Of a DNA stretch of 41,211 bases, positions 33,130 through 41,211 are shown piece by piece (position 1 is the stretch's first letter; every line of letters begins with the position of its first letter). The notes under the pieces were generated by a model, which was not told the origin of the DNA, did no database searches, and saw nothing but the letters and a program-made list of their open reading frames with translations. Made by a program: the position numbers and the translations under genes. This DNA comes from Hyphomicrobiales bacterium (GTDB lineage Bacteria > Pseudomonadota > Alphaproteobacteria > Rhizobiales > Xanthobacteraceae): assembly GCA_019075925.1 (NCBI GenBank), contig JAGXAC010000010.1, forward strand, positions 1-41,211, written 5' to 3'.

Positions 33130-34083
33130 TCATGAACTGCCGATCAGGATGCCGGCGGCAAATACCAGCGCGCCGCCGACGACGACCTGAGAGGCCGCCT
33201 GCAGGAACGGCGTGTCCATGTAGCGGGTGCGGATCCAGGCAATCGCCACGAGTTCGATCGCCACAACGGCGAAAGCGAGCGCGGTCGCCGTATAAAAATG
33301 AGGAATGAGATAGGGCAGGGTATGGCCAAGCCCGCCGATCGCGGTCATCGCGCCGCAGACCGCGCCGCGTATGAGCGGTGCGCCGCGGCCGGTCAACGAG
33401 CCGTCGTCGGAAAGGGCTTCGGCAAAGCCCATGGAAATCCCGGCGCCGACCGCCGCGGCCAATCCCACCAGAAACGCCGCCCAGGTGCTGTGCGTCGCAA
33501 ACGCTGCCGCGAACAGCGGCGCGAGCGTCGAGACGGAACCATCCATCAGTCCGGCCAGCCCAGGCTGGACATACTGCAGAAGGAACATGCGCCGAGCGGT
33601 TTCTGCTTCGGCGGCGCGCGCATTGGCCGGGATGTTGTGGTCGAGTTCCCGGGCGATTTTTTCGTGCGTGTCCTCGGCGGCGGCAAGCCGCATCAGGAGA
33701 TTTCGGGTTGCCGGATCGCGCGCGGTCGTGGCTGCACGCCGGTAAAAGCGCGCCGTTTCGAATTCCATGTCCTCGGCGAATTTCCGCGTAGCCTCGATTG
33801 CGAGCGGCCGGTTGAGCCATATCGGCTTGCGCGCAACGAAACCCTTGACGTCCTGGCGGCGGATGAGCGGCAAGAAGTCGCCGAATTTGGTGCGGTAGAG
33901 ATCGAGCAACATGTCATGATGGCCGCTCTCCTCTTCCGCCATTCTGTCGTACATCCCTGCAGTGTCCGGATAGGAGACGCGCAGCCCATCCGCGAACGCG
34001 CGATAGATACGGCTGTCCTCGTTCTCGTTGGCAATCGCGAGCGCCAGAATCTCGCGCTCACTCAAATCGGAAAAGCGTTTCAC
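33130..34083 (-). CDS. mbfA: Membrane-bound ferritin / iron exporter MbfA
   Basis: 317 residues. The N-terminal ~150 residues are a rubrerythrin/ferritin-like diiron domain (LAIANENEDSRIYRAFADGL; MAEEESGHHDMLLDLY; AAEDTHEKIARELDH, with the Glu and His metal ligands). The C-terminal half is a VIT1/CCC1-type transporter with about five membrane segments (PGLAGLMDGSVSTLAPLF and onward). In Bradyrhizobium and Agrobacterium MbfA exports iron and protects from iron and peroxide stress. The start codon is GTG at 34083, with GAGG nine bases upstream. An Irr-type palindrome lies 25 bases upstream of the start. Confidence 0.95.
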   Translation of the reverse strand: MKRFSDLSEREILALAIANENEDSRIYRAFADGLRVSYPDTAGMYDRMAEEESGHHDMLLDLYRTKFGDFLPLIRRQDVKGFVARKPIWLNRPLAIEATRKFAEDMEFETARFYRRAATTARDPATRNLLMRLAAAEDTHEKIARELDHNIPANARAAEAETARRMFLLQYVQPGLAGLMDGSVSTLAPLFAAAFATHSTWAAFLVGLAAAVGAGISMGFAEALSDDGSLTGRGAPLIRGAVCGAMTAIGGLGHTLPYLIPHFYTATALAFAVVAIELVAIAWIRTRYMDTPFLQAASQVVVGGALVFAAGILIGSS

Positions 34084-34107
34084 GGGCCCGACCTCAATTC
34101 AGCTAAA

Positions 34108-34122
34108 TTAGAATGTTTCTAA
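34108..34122 (-). promoter_or_regulatory. Iron control element (Irr-type operator) of mbfA
   Basis: The perfect palindrome TTAGAA-TGT-TTCTAA matches the iron control element bound by Irr in rhizobia. It begins 25 bases before the mbfA start codon and touches the -10-like TATCTT at the presumed transcription start, where Irr binding would repress under low iron. This matches the known control of mbfA. Confidence 0.82.
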
Positions 34123-34150
34123 AGATAATGCCGGCGATATTGATCGGCAA
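34122..34150 (-). promoter_or_regulatory. Likely promoter of mbfA
   Basis: On the minus strand there is TTGCCG, a 17-base spacer, then TATCTT. The -10 edge overlaps the iron control element at 34108-34122, which is the geometry expected for repression. The hexamers are imperfect. Confidence 0.5.
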
Positions 34151-34267
34151 CATCGGTGAATCCGCTCATCCGCAGCCACTTGAGGCGGCTGGGCCGAGAC
34201 GGTCCAATGCATCCGCTGCCGCATCCGTCAGCCAGTTAAATTCAGACGCAGCGTTTATGGGTTGCCA

Positions 34268-34750
34268 ATGAACTTCGATTCCGTCCGTCAGCCGTTCGAG
34301 CCATTGGTCCGCAACCTCCTGCACCGCTACTGGCGCTTCTCGCGCGGTTTGACGATCGGCGTGCGCGGTCTCGTGGTGGACGGGGCAGGGCGCGTGTTCC
34401 TGGTCAAGCACAGTTATATCGCCGGCTGGCATTTGCCCGGCGGCGGCGTCGAAACCGGCGAAACACTGAGCACGGCGCTGGCCCGAGAGTTGCTCGAGGA
34501 AGGCAACATCGAACTTGGCGAGGCCCCCCAATTTTTCGCCGTCTACTTCAACAAGCGAATCTCGCGCCGCGATCACGTCGCGCTTTATGTCGTGCGCTCG
34601 TTCCACCAGCGCGGCGCGCCGCAACCGAACCGCGAAATCGTGGCGCATGGATTTTTCGCGCCGGATGCGCTGCCGCCGGATACGGCGCGCGCGACACGCG
34701 AGCGGATTGCCGAGGTGCTCGGCGGGCGCAGCGTCACGGAACTCTGGTGA
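34268..34750 (+). CDS. NUDIX hydrolase
   Basis: 160 residues with an intact Nudix box (GGGVETGETL, then ALARELLEEGNI, fitting GX5EX7REUXEEXGU). It would hydrolyse a nucleoside diphosphate linked to another moiety; the exact substrate is unknown. The N-terminal ~35 residues (EPLVRNLLHRYWRFSRGLTIG) are typical of proteobacterial stand-alone NUDIX proteins. The start is ATG 34268 in a weak ribosome-site context. Confidence 0.92.
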   Translation: MNFDSVRQPFEPLVRNLLHRYWRFSRGLTIGVRGLVVDGAGRVFLVKHSYIAGWHLPGGGVETGETLSTALARELLEEGNIELGEAPQFFAVYFNKRISRRDHVALYVVRSFHQRGAPQPNREIVAHGFFAPDALPPDTARATRERIAEVLGGRSVTELW

Positions 34751-34878
34751 CGCCCGACCTTGCCGTCATTTAATCCGATCCGCGTCATTTGGTCATAAGT
34801 TCGCGGCGTCCGGGCAACCATCATCCTGGTGGGGCGTTGGCTTGCATCAAGGTTTGGGCGGCAAAAGGAGAGAGAACG

Positions 34879-35211
34879 ATGCGGAAAACAACGCTTGCGC
34901 TGGCCGCGGCCTTGGCTCTCGGTGCGGCCACGATATCGACCGGCGCTATGACAACTCCCGCCATGGCACGCGGCATGGGCCACATGGGTCATGTCGGCGG
35001 CGGTCACTGGGGTGGCGGTGGCGGTCATTGGGGCGGCGGTCATTGGGGCGGCGGCTGGCATGGTGGCGGTTGGGGTTGGGGCCCGGGCGTCGCTTTGGGA
35101 CTCGGCTTGGGCGGTCTTTATGCCTATGGCGGTCCGTATGGCTATTGCGGCGGCTATCCGTACTACTATGGCTATTACAACGACTGCGGGCCGTATTATT
35201 ACGGCTGGTGA
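34879..35211 (+). CDS. Gly/His/Trp/Tyr-rich secreted protein
   Basis: 110 residues. The Sec signal (KTTLALAAALALGAATISTG, ending around AMA) precedes a mature part made of GGGHWGGG-type repeats (residues ~38-68). A short hydrophobic Gly-rich piece (GVALGLGLGGLYAYGG) and a Tyr-rich C-terminus with two Cys follow. A strong AAAAGGAGAG ribosome site lies upstream of the ATG. Such proteins are common in Rhizobiales with unknown role; a cell-envelope structural or metal-binding role (many His) is only a guess. A hairpin terminator follows. Confidence 0.85.
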   Translation: MRKTTLALAAALALGAATISTGAMTTPAMARGMGHMGHVGGGHWGGGGGHWGGGHWGGGWHGGGWGWGPGVALGLGLGGLYAYGGPYGYCGGYPYYYGYYNDCGPYYYGW

Positions 35212-35227
35212 CGTTCTTGATCGCTGA

Positions 35228-35264
35228 ACAAACGCCGCGTTCCCGCCGGGGGCGCGGCGTTTGT
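35228..35264. terminator. Bidirectional hairpin terminator
   Basis: A perfect 12-bp stem (ACAAACGCCGCG / CGCGGCGTTTGT) with a 13-base loop lies between the convergent Gly-rich protein gene (stop 35211) and the GST gene (stop 35271). The T-rich 3' arm of the stem can act in either direction. Confidence 0.85.
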
Positions 35265-35270
35265 GTTCGG

Positions 35271-36245
35271 CTAACTGAAACGGCTGCGGTCGTGCGGCGC
35301 GGTGAAATCGATGTCCGGTCCGATCGGCACGATGCCGGTCGGATTCACGTTGCGGTGACTGCCGTAGTAATGCCGCTTGATGTGATCGAGGTTGACGGTC
35401 TCGGCGATGCCCGGCATCTGGTAAAGATCGCGCACGTAGCTCCATAGATTGGTGTAATCGACGATCCGCCGCACATTGCATTTGAAGTGGCTGTAATAGA
35501 CGGCGTCGAAGCGCACCAATGTGGTGAATAATCGCCAGTCGGCTTCGGTGATCTGGGTGCCGACGAGATAACGCTGGCGAGTCAGCCGTGCTTCCAGCTG
35601 ATCGAGCGTGGCGAACACCGCCCGCGCCGCTTCTTCGTAAGCTGTCTGCGAAGTGGCAAAGCCCGCGCGGTACACGCCGTTGTTCACGGTGTTGTAAACA
35701 ACATCGTTGATCCGATCGATCTCCGACCGCAGCGCCGGCGGATAATAGTCCGTGCGCACGTCGGTGAAGGCATCGAATGCCGAATTGAGCATCCGGATGA
35801 TTTCCGACGATTCATTGTTGACGATGGTCCGCCGTTTCTTGTCCCACAGCACCGGCACGCTGGCGCGGCCGCTGTAGTGCGGATCGGCGAGCGTGTAGAT
35901 CTCGGCGAGCGTGGATTTGCCGTTGACGGTATCGAGGCTCGCGCCCGGCTCGGTGCCGAATTCCCAGCCCTTGCTGCCGAGATGCGCAATCGTCACCGAA
36001 ACCGAAATCACCGCCTCGAGTTTTTTCAATTTGCGGAAGATCAAGGTCCGGTGCGCCCACGGGCAGGCGAGCGACACATAGAGGTGATAGCGGCCGGCCT
36101 CGGCCGGAAATCCGTCCGTGCCGGTCGGGCCGGCGCGGCCGTCGGCGGTGATGTAGTTGTGAAATACCGTAGGTTTGCGAACGAAATGGCCGTCCTGGAC
36201 GCGCATATCCACGTCCCGCCAGGCGCCATCGACGAGTAGCCCCAT
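35271..36245 (-). CDS. Glutathionyl-hydroquinone reductase-type glutathione transferase (Xi class)
   Basis: 324 residues, the size of the YqjG/ECM4 family. The catalytic Cys sits in YVSLACPWAHRTL, followed by SVPVLWDKKRRTIVNNESSEII, where the Glu/Ser binds glutathione. The C-terminal helical domain has YLVGTQITEADWRLFTTLVRF. It reduces glutathionyl-hydroquinones in the cytoplasm. The ATG at 36245 has GGAG nine bases upstream; an in-frame TTG at 36251 is less likely. It converges on the Gly-rich protein gene. Confidence 0.95.
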   Translation of the reverse strand: MGLLVDGAWRDVDMRVQDGHFVRKPTVFHNYITADGRAGPTGTDGFPAEAGRYHLYVSLACPWAHRTLIFRKLKKLEAVISVSVTIAHLGSKGWEFGTEPGASLDTVNGKSTLAEIYTLADPHYSGRASVPVLWDKKRRTIVNNESSEIIRMLNSAFDAFTDVRTDYYPPALRSEIDRINDVVYNTVNNGVYRAGFATSQTAYEEAARAVFATLDQLEARLTRQRYLVGTQITEADWRLFTTLVRFDAVYYSHFKCNVRRIVDYTNLWSYVRDLYQMPGIAETVNLDHIKRHYYGSHRNVNPTGIVPIGPDIDFTAPHDRSRFS

Positions 36246-36356
36246 CTGCAAGTCTCCATCGGACGACGGTTGGTAGTGTCGTCTATGTATTCATTGTTAT
36301 CGTTGTTGCAGGCGGTGTCTGGACCGGGACTTGCCTAGGTGCTACGCGCCCACGGC

Positions 36357-36863
36357 ATGACCGATGTGTCACTGACCATCCTGCAAGAGACCGCCGAGGA
36401 CGGCCCGGCAATCGAGCGTTTGCACGAGCGCACGTTCGGACCCGGCCGCTATGCCAAGTCCGCCTACCGTCTGCGCGAGCAGGTGGCGCACAGCCTCGAT
36501 CTTTCGTTTACCGCGCGCGTCGGCACGTTGTTGGTCGGATCGGTGCGGCTCTCCCCGATCCGCGTCGGCGAAACCCGGGCGCTGCTGCTTGGGCCGCTGA
36601 CCGTCGAGCCGCCGTTTCGCGACCGCGGCGTCGGCCAGGCGCTGATCGCGCGCGCGCTCGAAGCGGCGCGCGCCGGCGGCCATAAGCTCGTGCTGCTGGT
36701 CGGCGACGAGTCCTATTACGGCAAGTCCGGTTTCACGCGGGTGCCGCCCGGTCGGGCGAGCATGCCGGGACCGGTCGATGCGGCGCGGCTCCTGGTCGCC
36801 GAATTGACCGCCGGCGCCTTCGATGGCGTGTCGGGTGCGATCCGGGCCGAGTGGGAAACATAA
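36357..36863 (+). CDS. GNAT N-acetyltransferase (YhbS-like)
   Basis: 168 residues, GNAT fold. The acetyl-CoA loop is VEPPFRDRGVGQALIARAL (the R-x2-G-x-G/A type). Upstream strands (LVGSVRLSPIRV; ALLLGPLTVEP) and the closing LLVGDESYYGKSGF are typical of YhbS-like members. The substrate is unknown. The start is ATG 36357 (MTDVSL); a GTG at 36339 would add six residues. It converges on the 688-residue membrane protein gene with a 54-base gap. Confidence 0.9.
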   Translation: MTDVSLTILQETAEDGPAIERLHERTFGPGRYAKSAYRLREQVAHSLDLSFTARVGTLLVGSVRLSPIRVGETRALLLGPLTVEPPFRDRGVGQALIARALEAARAGGHKLVLLVGDESYYGKSGFTRVPPGRASMPGPVDAARLLVAELTAGAFDGVSGAIRAEWET

Positions 36864-36917
36864 AAGCATCCGAATTCTCCAGCGCATCGCGGCGACGAGG
36901 CAATCCAGACGACCGCC

Positions 36918-38984
36918 CTACCTGCCTTCTCTTGCCCAGGTGCCGGCGAGGCTGCCGAGCAGCAGCAGCAATCCCAACAGCCCGGCGAACACGGGCAGCA
37001 CGCCGATGCCGCGCACCACGCTGGCGTCGCGCATTTTCAGGCCGATCCAATCGTCGCCCTTGTACGTGTCGCCGGAATGGACCGCGAGAATGCGCGGCAC
37101 GTTCAAGCCGCTGCCGTCTTCGAGCCGGCGCGAATCGCCGCCGGTTGCCGCCGCAATCGGCGCCAGCATCTTGGTCGTCGAGGTGACCTCGGCGAACTCG
37201 CGCGGATTGACAGGGCCGATATTGACCAGCGCGGTGAGCTTGCCGTCGGTCGCGCGCCATAGCCCGAGTTGGTCGGCGCCGACCGCCGTTTGCCAGACAC
37301 CCGGCTTGGCCGGCGACAATTTCAACGTGCTGGTTTTGCCGGCAGGCGAGGTGAGCGTCACGTCGGCAACATTGTCGGCCATGGTTTGCCGGCGGATTTG
37401 CAGCTGATGCCCGCTGACAGTGAGCCGCAACGCCTCTTCTTCCAGATCCGGCTCCTTCATCAGCCAGTGTGACAGACGGCGCAGCAGATCGAGATGCGGG
37501 CCGCCGCCTTCGAAACCGCGCGCCCAGAGCCAAAGCTGGTCCGACAGCAGCAACGCGACGCGGCCTTCGCCCTGGCGCGCCAGCACCAGAAGCGGCTTGT
37601 GGTCCGGGCCCTGCATGACCGCCGTGCCGACCGAGGTTCGCGCATCGATCAGGCGGAACCAGCGACTCCAATGTGGCGGATCGGCTTCGGCGCCTTCCAG
37701 ATCGCGGGTGACCGGGTGGCGCTTGCCGAGTTCGCTCAGCCGCGCGTGAAACGCCCGCTCGGTGACGCTGCCGCTCGGCTCCGCCGGCAAAATGGCGTCG
37801 AGCGGCGTGCGCCAGATACTGCTCGAGCCCGCGTAATCGGGGCCGGCGGCGATCAACACCGCGCCGCCGTTGCGCACATACTGGTTGATGTTGTCGAAAT
37901 AGAGCATCGGCAGCACGCCCTGATGGGCGTAGCGGTCGAAGATGATGAGCTGGAATTCGCCGATTTTTTGCTGGAACAATTCGCGCGTCGGAAAGGCGAT
38001 CAGCGACAATTCGTTGATCGGCGTGCCGTCCTGCTTTTCCGGTGGGCGCAAAATGGTGAAATGCACCAGATCGACCGAAGGATCGGATTTGAGCAGGTTT
38101 CGCCAGGTGCGCTCGCCGGCATTCGGCTCGCCGGAGACCAGCAGCACGCGCAGCTTGTCGCGCACGCCGTCGATGGAAACCACGGCGCGGTTGTTGACGG
38201 TGGTCAACTCGCCGGGCAGCGGCGACGCTTCGATCTCGACGATGTTGGCGTCGCCGTGTGGAATCGGAATATCGACGCGTTGGGGAACGCCGATCGGCAC
38301 CGGCCGGGAGTCGATGACTTCGCCGTCACGGCGAACGGTCACGTTGGCGCTGCCCGCGGCGGCGCCCTGATCCTCGATCCTGTAGGTGATGGTCTGCGAC
38401 TGTCCGACAATGCCGAAGCGCGGCGCCGCGATCAGTGCGACGCGGCGGTCGCGTTCATCCTTGTTGCCGGTGATCAGCGCATGCACCGGCGCAGCGAAGC
38501 CGAGCGCTGACGCTTCGGCCGGCACGTCGTGCACGCGCCCGTCGGTGATCATGATGGCGCCGGCGATACGGTCCGCCGGGACGTCGGCAAGGGCCGAGCC
38601 GAGCGCGGTGAACAAGCGGGTGCCGTCGGTTTCACCGTCCGCCTCGCCGGCTTCGACCACACGCACGTCGAGTCCGGGAATGTGGCGCAACCAGGCGACC
38701 ACCGCTTCGCGCGCTTCCTGGGTCTGCTTCGCGCGCGCGCCGAAATTCTGGCTGGGGCTCTTGTCAACCACGACGACGGCAACCGAGCTGAGCGGGTCGC
38801 GGTCCTCGCGGGTGAGCGATGGGTTGGCAAGCGCCAACACGATCAGCGCCAGCGCTAAAGCGCGAACGGTGGCGCCACGGCTGCGCGACGCGAACATCAG
38901 GACCGCGAGGAAGATGGCGGCGCCGATCGCGGCCCACAGCACGTGGACGGAGACGAGAGGAGCGAACGCAACGCCGAGATTCAT
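36918..38984 (-). CDS. Large membrane protein with vWA-like (MIDAS) and amidotransferase-like regions
   Basis: 688 residues. Two membrane segments at the N-terminus (VLWAAIGAAIFLAVLMFA; ALALALIVLALANPS) precede a vWA-like region with a MIDAS pattern DxSxS (VVVVDKSPSQNFG) and MITDGRVHDVP. A Gly/Pro-rich central part resembles the class I glutamine amidotransferase-like domains of BatA/DUF58-associated proteins (LIIFDRYAHQGVLP; GGAVLIAAGPDYAG). There is one more membrane segment at the C-terminus. These proteins are encoded next to MoxR ATPase and DUF58 genes in Rhizobiales; function is unknown. ATG 38984 is preferred over GTG 38993. It is separated from the DUF4159 gene by a palindromic repeat. 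Confidence 0.78.
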   Translation of the reverse strand: MNLGVAFAPLVSVHVLWAAIGAAIFLAVLMFASRSRGATVRALALALIVLALANPSLTREDRDPLSSVAVVVVDKSPSQNFGARAKQTQEAREAVVAWLRHIPGLDVRVVEAGEADGETDGTRLFTALGSALADVPADRIAGAIMITDGRVHDVPAEASALGFAAPVHALITGNKDERDRRVALIAAPRFGIVGQSQTITYRIEDQGAAAGSANVTVRRDGEVIDSRPVPIGVPQRVDIPIPHGDANIVEIEASPLPGELTTVNNRAVVSIDGVRDKLRVLLVSGEPNAGERTWRNLLKSDPSVDLVHFTILRPPEKQDGTPINELSLIAFPTRELFQQKIGEFQLIIFDRYAHQGVLPMLYFDNINQYVRNGGAVLIAAGPDYAGSSSIWRTPLDAILPAEPSGSVTERAFHARLSELGKRHPVTRDLEGAEADPPHWSRWFRLIDARTSVGTAVMQGPDHKPLLVLARQGEGRVALLLSDQLWLWARGFEGGGPHLDLLRRLSHWLMKEPDLEEEALRLTVSGHQLQIRRQTMADNVADVTLTSPAGKTSTLKLSPAKPGVWQTAVGADQLGLWRATDGKLTALVNIGPVNPREFAEVTSTTKMLAPIAAATGGDSRRLEDGSGLNVPRILAVHSGDTYKGDDWIGLKMRDASVVRGIGVLPVFAGLLGLLLLLGSLAGTWAREGR

Positions 38985-39032
38985 TCCCAGCACACCATTG
39001 TTCGGATGTAATCGGCTCGCGGCGTCTCATCC

Positions 39033-39167
39033 GTCATCCTGAGGTGCGCGCCGCAGGTGCGCCTCGAAGGATGAGCGGCCCTGGCAGCGGGGCCGTCGCC
39101 CTTCGAAGCTCGCCACAGCACGTCGAAGACGCGCGTTAACGCGCTCATGGCTCGCACCTCAGGGTCA
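39033..39167. repeat. Long imperfect palindromic intergenic repeat
   Basis: The ends are inverted copies (GTCATCCTGAGGTGCG at the left, CGCACCTCAGGGTCA at the right). Inside are paired CTCGAAGGATG-type and CCCTTCGAAG-type blocks around GGCC centres, and a perfect 14-base palindrome GCGCGTTAACGCGC at 39131-39144. The whole can fold as a long hairpin. Elements like this occur in many copies between genes in Bradyrhizobiaceae (REP/BIME-like). It lies between two same-strand genes that otherwise look like one operon. Confidence 0.82.
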
Positions 39168-39185
39168 GGGAACATAAAGAAGCTC

Positions 39186-41211
39186 CTATTGGCCAAGCCG
39201 TTCGAGCAGCGCCGGCACGTGCACCTGGTCGGCTTTGTAGTTGCCGGTGAGCGTGTACATGACAATGTTGACGCCGGAGCGGAACGCGAGCTCGCGCTGG
39301 CGCGGCTCGCCTTCGACCATAGGCAGCATCGGCTGCCCGTCCGGCTGGATCGCCCAGGCGCCGGCCATATCGTTCGAGGTGATCAGGATCGACGACACAC
39401 CGTCGCCGCCGCGCGCCGGGCGAGTCGACGTGCCCTGGTCGTCGGTCGCCGGCAGCGCTTCGACCCAAAGCTGGCCGGAATTGAAGCGGCCGGGAAAGTC
39501 GCGCAGCAGATAGAAGGTCTTGGTCAAGACGTGATCGTGCGGCACCGGTTCGAGTTCCGGGATGTCGAGCGACGAAAGGATCTTGCGCAGTTCCAGCATC
39601 CCGGGACTGCGCGTTTCGCCGCCGGCGCCGAGCGGCGCCACGACGGCGTCCCGAGTGTCGAACAAAACCGTGCCGCCTTGCTTCATGTACGAATCGATGC
39701 GCTTGAGCGCTTGTTCCGACGGGCGCGCCGCGCCGGGCACGATCGGCCAGTAGATCAGCGGATAGAACGCCAGTTCATCGCGGCTGATATCGAGGCCGAT
39801 CGGGTCGCCGGGTTCGAGCGCGGTGCGCTGCGCCAGAAACAGCGTCAAGCCGGCGAGGCCGGCCTGGCTCACGGCATCCACATCGCGGTCGCCGGTCACG
39901 ACATAGGCGAGCTTGGTTTCCAGCGCCGAGCGCGGCACGTCATTGCTGAACGCATCCTGCGCGTCGGCCCGCGGCAGCGTGGTGGCGAGAGCCGAAGCGA
40001 TCAGCAGGATCGCAGCGCCGCTGCGCGCCAGCCGCGGCACGAGCCGGCTGATACCGCCGCCGAGATAGAGCACGATCAGCGTGTCGAGCAGGAACAGGCA
40101 AAGTGCAGCGAGAAGGATCGGCCCGCGCAAATCCTGCGGCTCGCTCTTGCGGTAGAGTTCATGACTGGCGTTGGTCAGCGCCGAGACGTCGAGCGGCGCC
40201 AGCCGATCGGTGGCCGACAGCGTATTGACCGCCAGCAAATTCTCCGGCGGGCCGTAAAAGCCCGGCGGATGGTCGGCGGTGGCGCCGCCGGAAAAGTCGG
40301 TCGGCACCGGCCGCGCGGTCGCCGGCGGCGCGACGAAGCGACCGAAGCCGTCGAGAACGCGGCTTGCCGCGATCATTGCTCGGGCGGTTTTGCTCTTGTC
40401 GCCGCCGGTGGCGGCAACCGTACTCGTGCCGGCCAGCGCGACGACCCGCTTGAGCATGTCGACGAAAATCCCGGACAGCGGCAGGTCCGACCAGCGTGTG
40501 TCGCCGGTGACGTGGAAGAGAATAATGAGTCCCTTGCCACGGCGCGCGGCGGTGACGAGCGGGGTGCCGTCGGCGAGCGTCGCCCAGGTGTTTTCGCTCA
40601 GTGCAGCGTCGGGCTCGGCCAGAACTTGCCGGTTTACGGTCACATCGGTGGGGACGGCGAGGCCGTTGAACGGGCTGTCGTGCGAAAAGGCCGCGAGCGG
40701 TTGCGGTTTGTCCCAACTCAAGGCGCCACCGAGGATGCGCCCGCCGCGGCGCAGCCGCACCGGGACCAGATCGTCGTCGGATGCCGCAAGCCGGGGTCCG
40801 GCGAAACGCAGCAAAACTCCGCCCTCGTCGATCCAGTGTGCCAGCCGGTCGTGGGCATCGCCTGCGACATTACCGACATCGGCGAGGATCAACATCGGCA
40901 CGTGCTGATCGAGAAAGTGCGTCACCGCTTCGGCCGGCGATTCACCCTGTGCCAGTCGTACGTCGGCGAACGGCTCAAGCGCGCGGGTGATGTAATAGCT
41001 GGAGGACAGAAGAGGCTGCGAGGTATCGGCGGTAGCGCCGGAGACGATGCCGACGGTTCGGCGGCGCCAGCGCTTGTCGAGCAGCTGCACGGCGCCTGCG
41101 GATTGTTCGCCGGCGATTTCGATCCGAGCGATATCGTTGCGCAATTCGACCGGCAGGTCGAACTGTGCGAGGGCCTCGTGCGCATCGGCTTTGAAGGTAA
41201 AGTGGGATTCG
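39186..41211 (-). CDS. DUF4159 domain protein, membrane-anchored (5' end outside window)
   Basis: About 674 C-terminal residues are visible and the frame is open to the window edge. The N-terminal visible part is extracytoplasmic-looking with Gly-Ser/Thr-rich stretches (LIILFHVTGDTRWSDLPLSG). Around the middle are two membrane helices (LLAALCLFLLDTLIVLYLGG; GAAILLIASALATTLP). The C-terminal ~200 residues match DUF4159 (TKLAYVVTGDRDVDAVSQAG; LAFYPLIYWPIVPGA; VLTKTFYLLRDFPGRF; NSGQLWVEAL). DUF4159 proteins neighbour MoxR/DUF58 genes; function is unknown. It is transcribed in the same direction as the 688-residue protein downstream. Confidence 0.82.
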   Translation of the reverse strand, partial: ESHFTFKADAHEALAQFDLPVELRNDIARIEIAGEQSAGAVQLLDKRWRRRTVGIVSGATADTSQPLLSSSYYITRALEPFADVRLAQGESPAEAVTHFLDQHVPMLILADVGNVAGDAHDRLAHWIDEGGVLLRFAGPRLAASDDDLVPVRLRRGGRILGGALSWDKPQPLAAFSHDSPFNGLAVPTDVTVNRQVLAEPDAALSENTWATLADGTPLVTAARRGKGLIILFHVTGDTRWSDLPLSGIFVDMLKRVVALAGTSTVAATGGDKSKTARAMIAASRVLDGFGRFVAPPATARPVPTDFSGGATADHPPGFYGPPENLLAVNTLSATDRLAPLDVSALTNASHELYRKSEPQDLRGPILLAALCLFLLDTLIVLYLGGGISRLVPRLARSGAAILLIASALATTLPRADAQDAFSNDVPRSALETKLAYVVTGDRDVDAVSQAGLAGLTLFLAQRTALEPGDPIGLDISRDELAFYPLIYWPIVPGAARPSEQALKRIDSYMKQGGTVLFDTRDAVVAPLGAGGETRSPGMLELRKILSSLDIPELEPVPHDHVLTKTFYLLRDFPGRFNSGQLWVEALPATDDQGTSTRPARGGDGVSSILITSNDMAGAWAIQPDGQPMLPMVEGEPRQRELAFRSGVNIVMYTLTGNYKADQVHVPALLERLGQ

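Overview
The window is GC-rich, densely coded chromosomal DNA of a Gram-negative alphaproteobacterium of the order Hyphomicrobiales (Rhizobiales), most likely near the Bradyrhizobium/Xanthobacteraceae branch. Markers for this are a complete acpXL-fabZ-fabF2-fabF1-adh-lpxXL set, which makes the very-long-chain fatty acid of rhizobial lipid A, and the iron exporter gene mbfA with an Irr-type palindrome in its promoter. A long intergenic palindromic repeat at 39033-39167 resembles those common in Bradyrhizobiaceae. I saw no rRNA, tRNA, CRISPR array or insertion sequence.

Layout, left to right. 1-1249: end of psd, then pssA (phosphatidylethanolamine synthesis). 1288-8702: an orphan TRAP-type binding protein with a proline-rich tail, an Inh-like lipoprotein, an orphan MotA/MotB stator pair, Kup, a rhodanese and an orphan PotF-type binding protein. 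8897-10751: a MetE-C-like methyltransferase and two small genes, with two clear intrinsic terminators. 10959-13504: a CelD-type GNAT translationally coupled to an FAD oxidoreductase.

13684-19303 is the most interesting stretch: a thiazole/oxazole-modified peptide (TOMM/LAP, a RiPP class) locus. On the minus strand it has a 144-residue precursor whose core holds 16 cysteines in a Gly-rich tail, a fused E1-like/YcaO cyclodehydratase (749 aa) and a SagB/McbC-type FMN dehydrogenase (489 aa). A second, related precursor with a short Cys-Gly core lies further on, beyond an oppositely oriented two-domain VOC gene. An 11-bp-stem hairpin separates the first precursor from the cyclodehydratase. No exporter or leader protease is visible.

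19520-24731 is the lipid A very-long-chain fatty acid operon, with a sigma70-like promoter before acpXL and start/stop overlaps between genes. One of its two ketosynthases has lost the catalytic Cys and one His, so the pair resembles a ketosynthase/chain-length-factor pair.

25018-36863 is mixed metabolism: a carboxymuconolactone decarboxylase-like protein, methyltransferases, a haloacid dehalogenase-like HAD protein, an old-yellow-enzyme homologue, a methylenetetrahydrofolate reductase-like protein, a metallophosphoesterase, mbfA, a NUDIX hydrolase, a Gly-rich secreted protein, a glutathionyl-hydroquinone-reductase-type GST and a GNAT. 36918-41211 holds two large membrane proteins, one with a vWA-like MIDAS and one with a DUF4159 end (cut by the window). 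They are of the kind that accompanies MoxR/DUF58 genes.

All functions were read from sequence motifs by eye; no database search was run.
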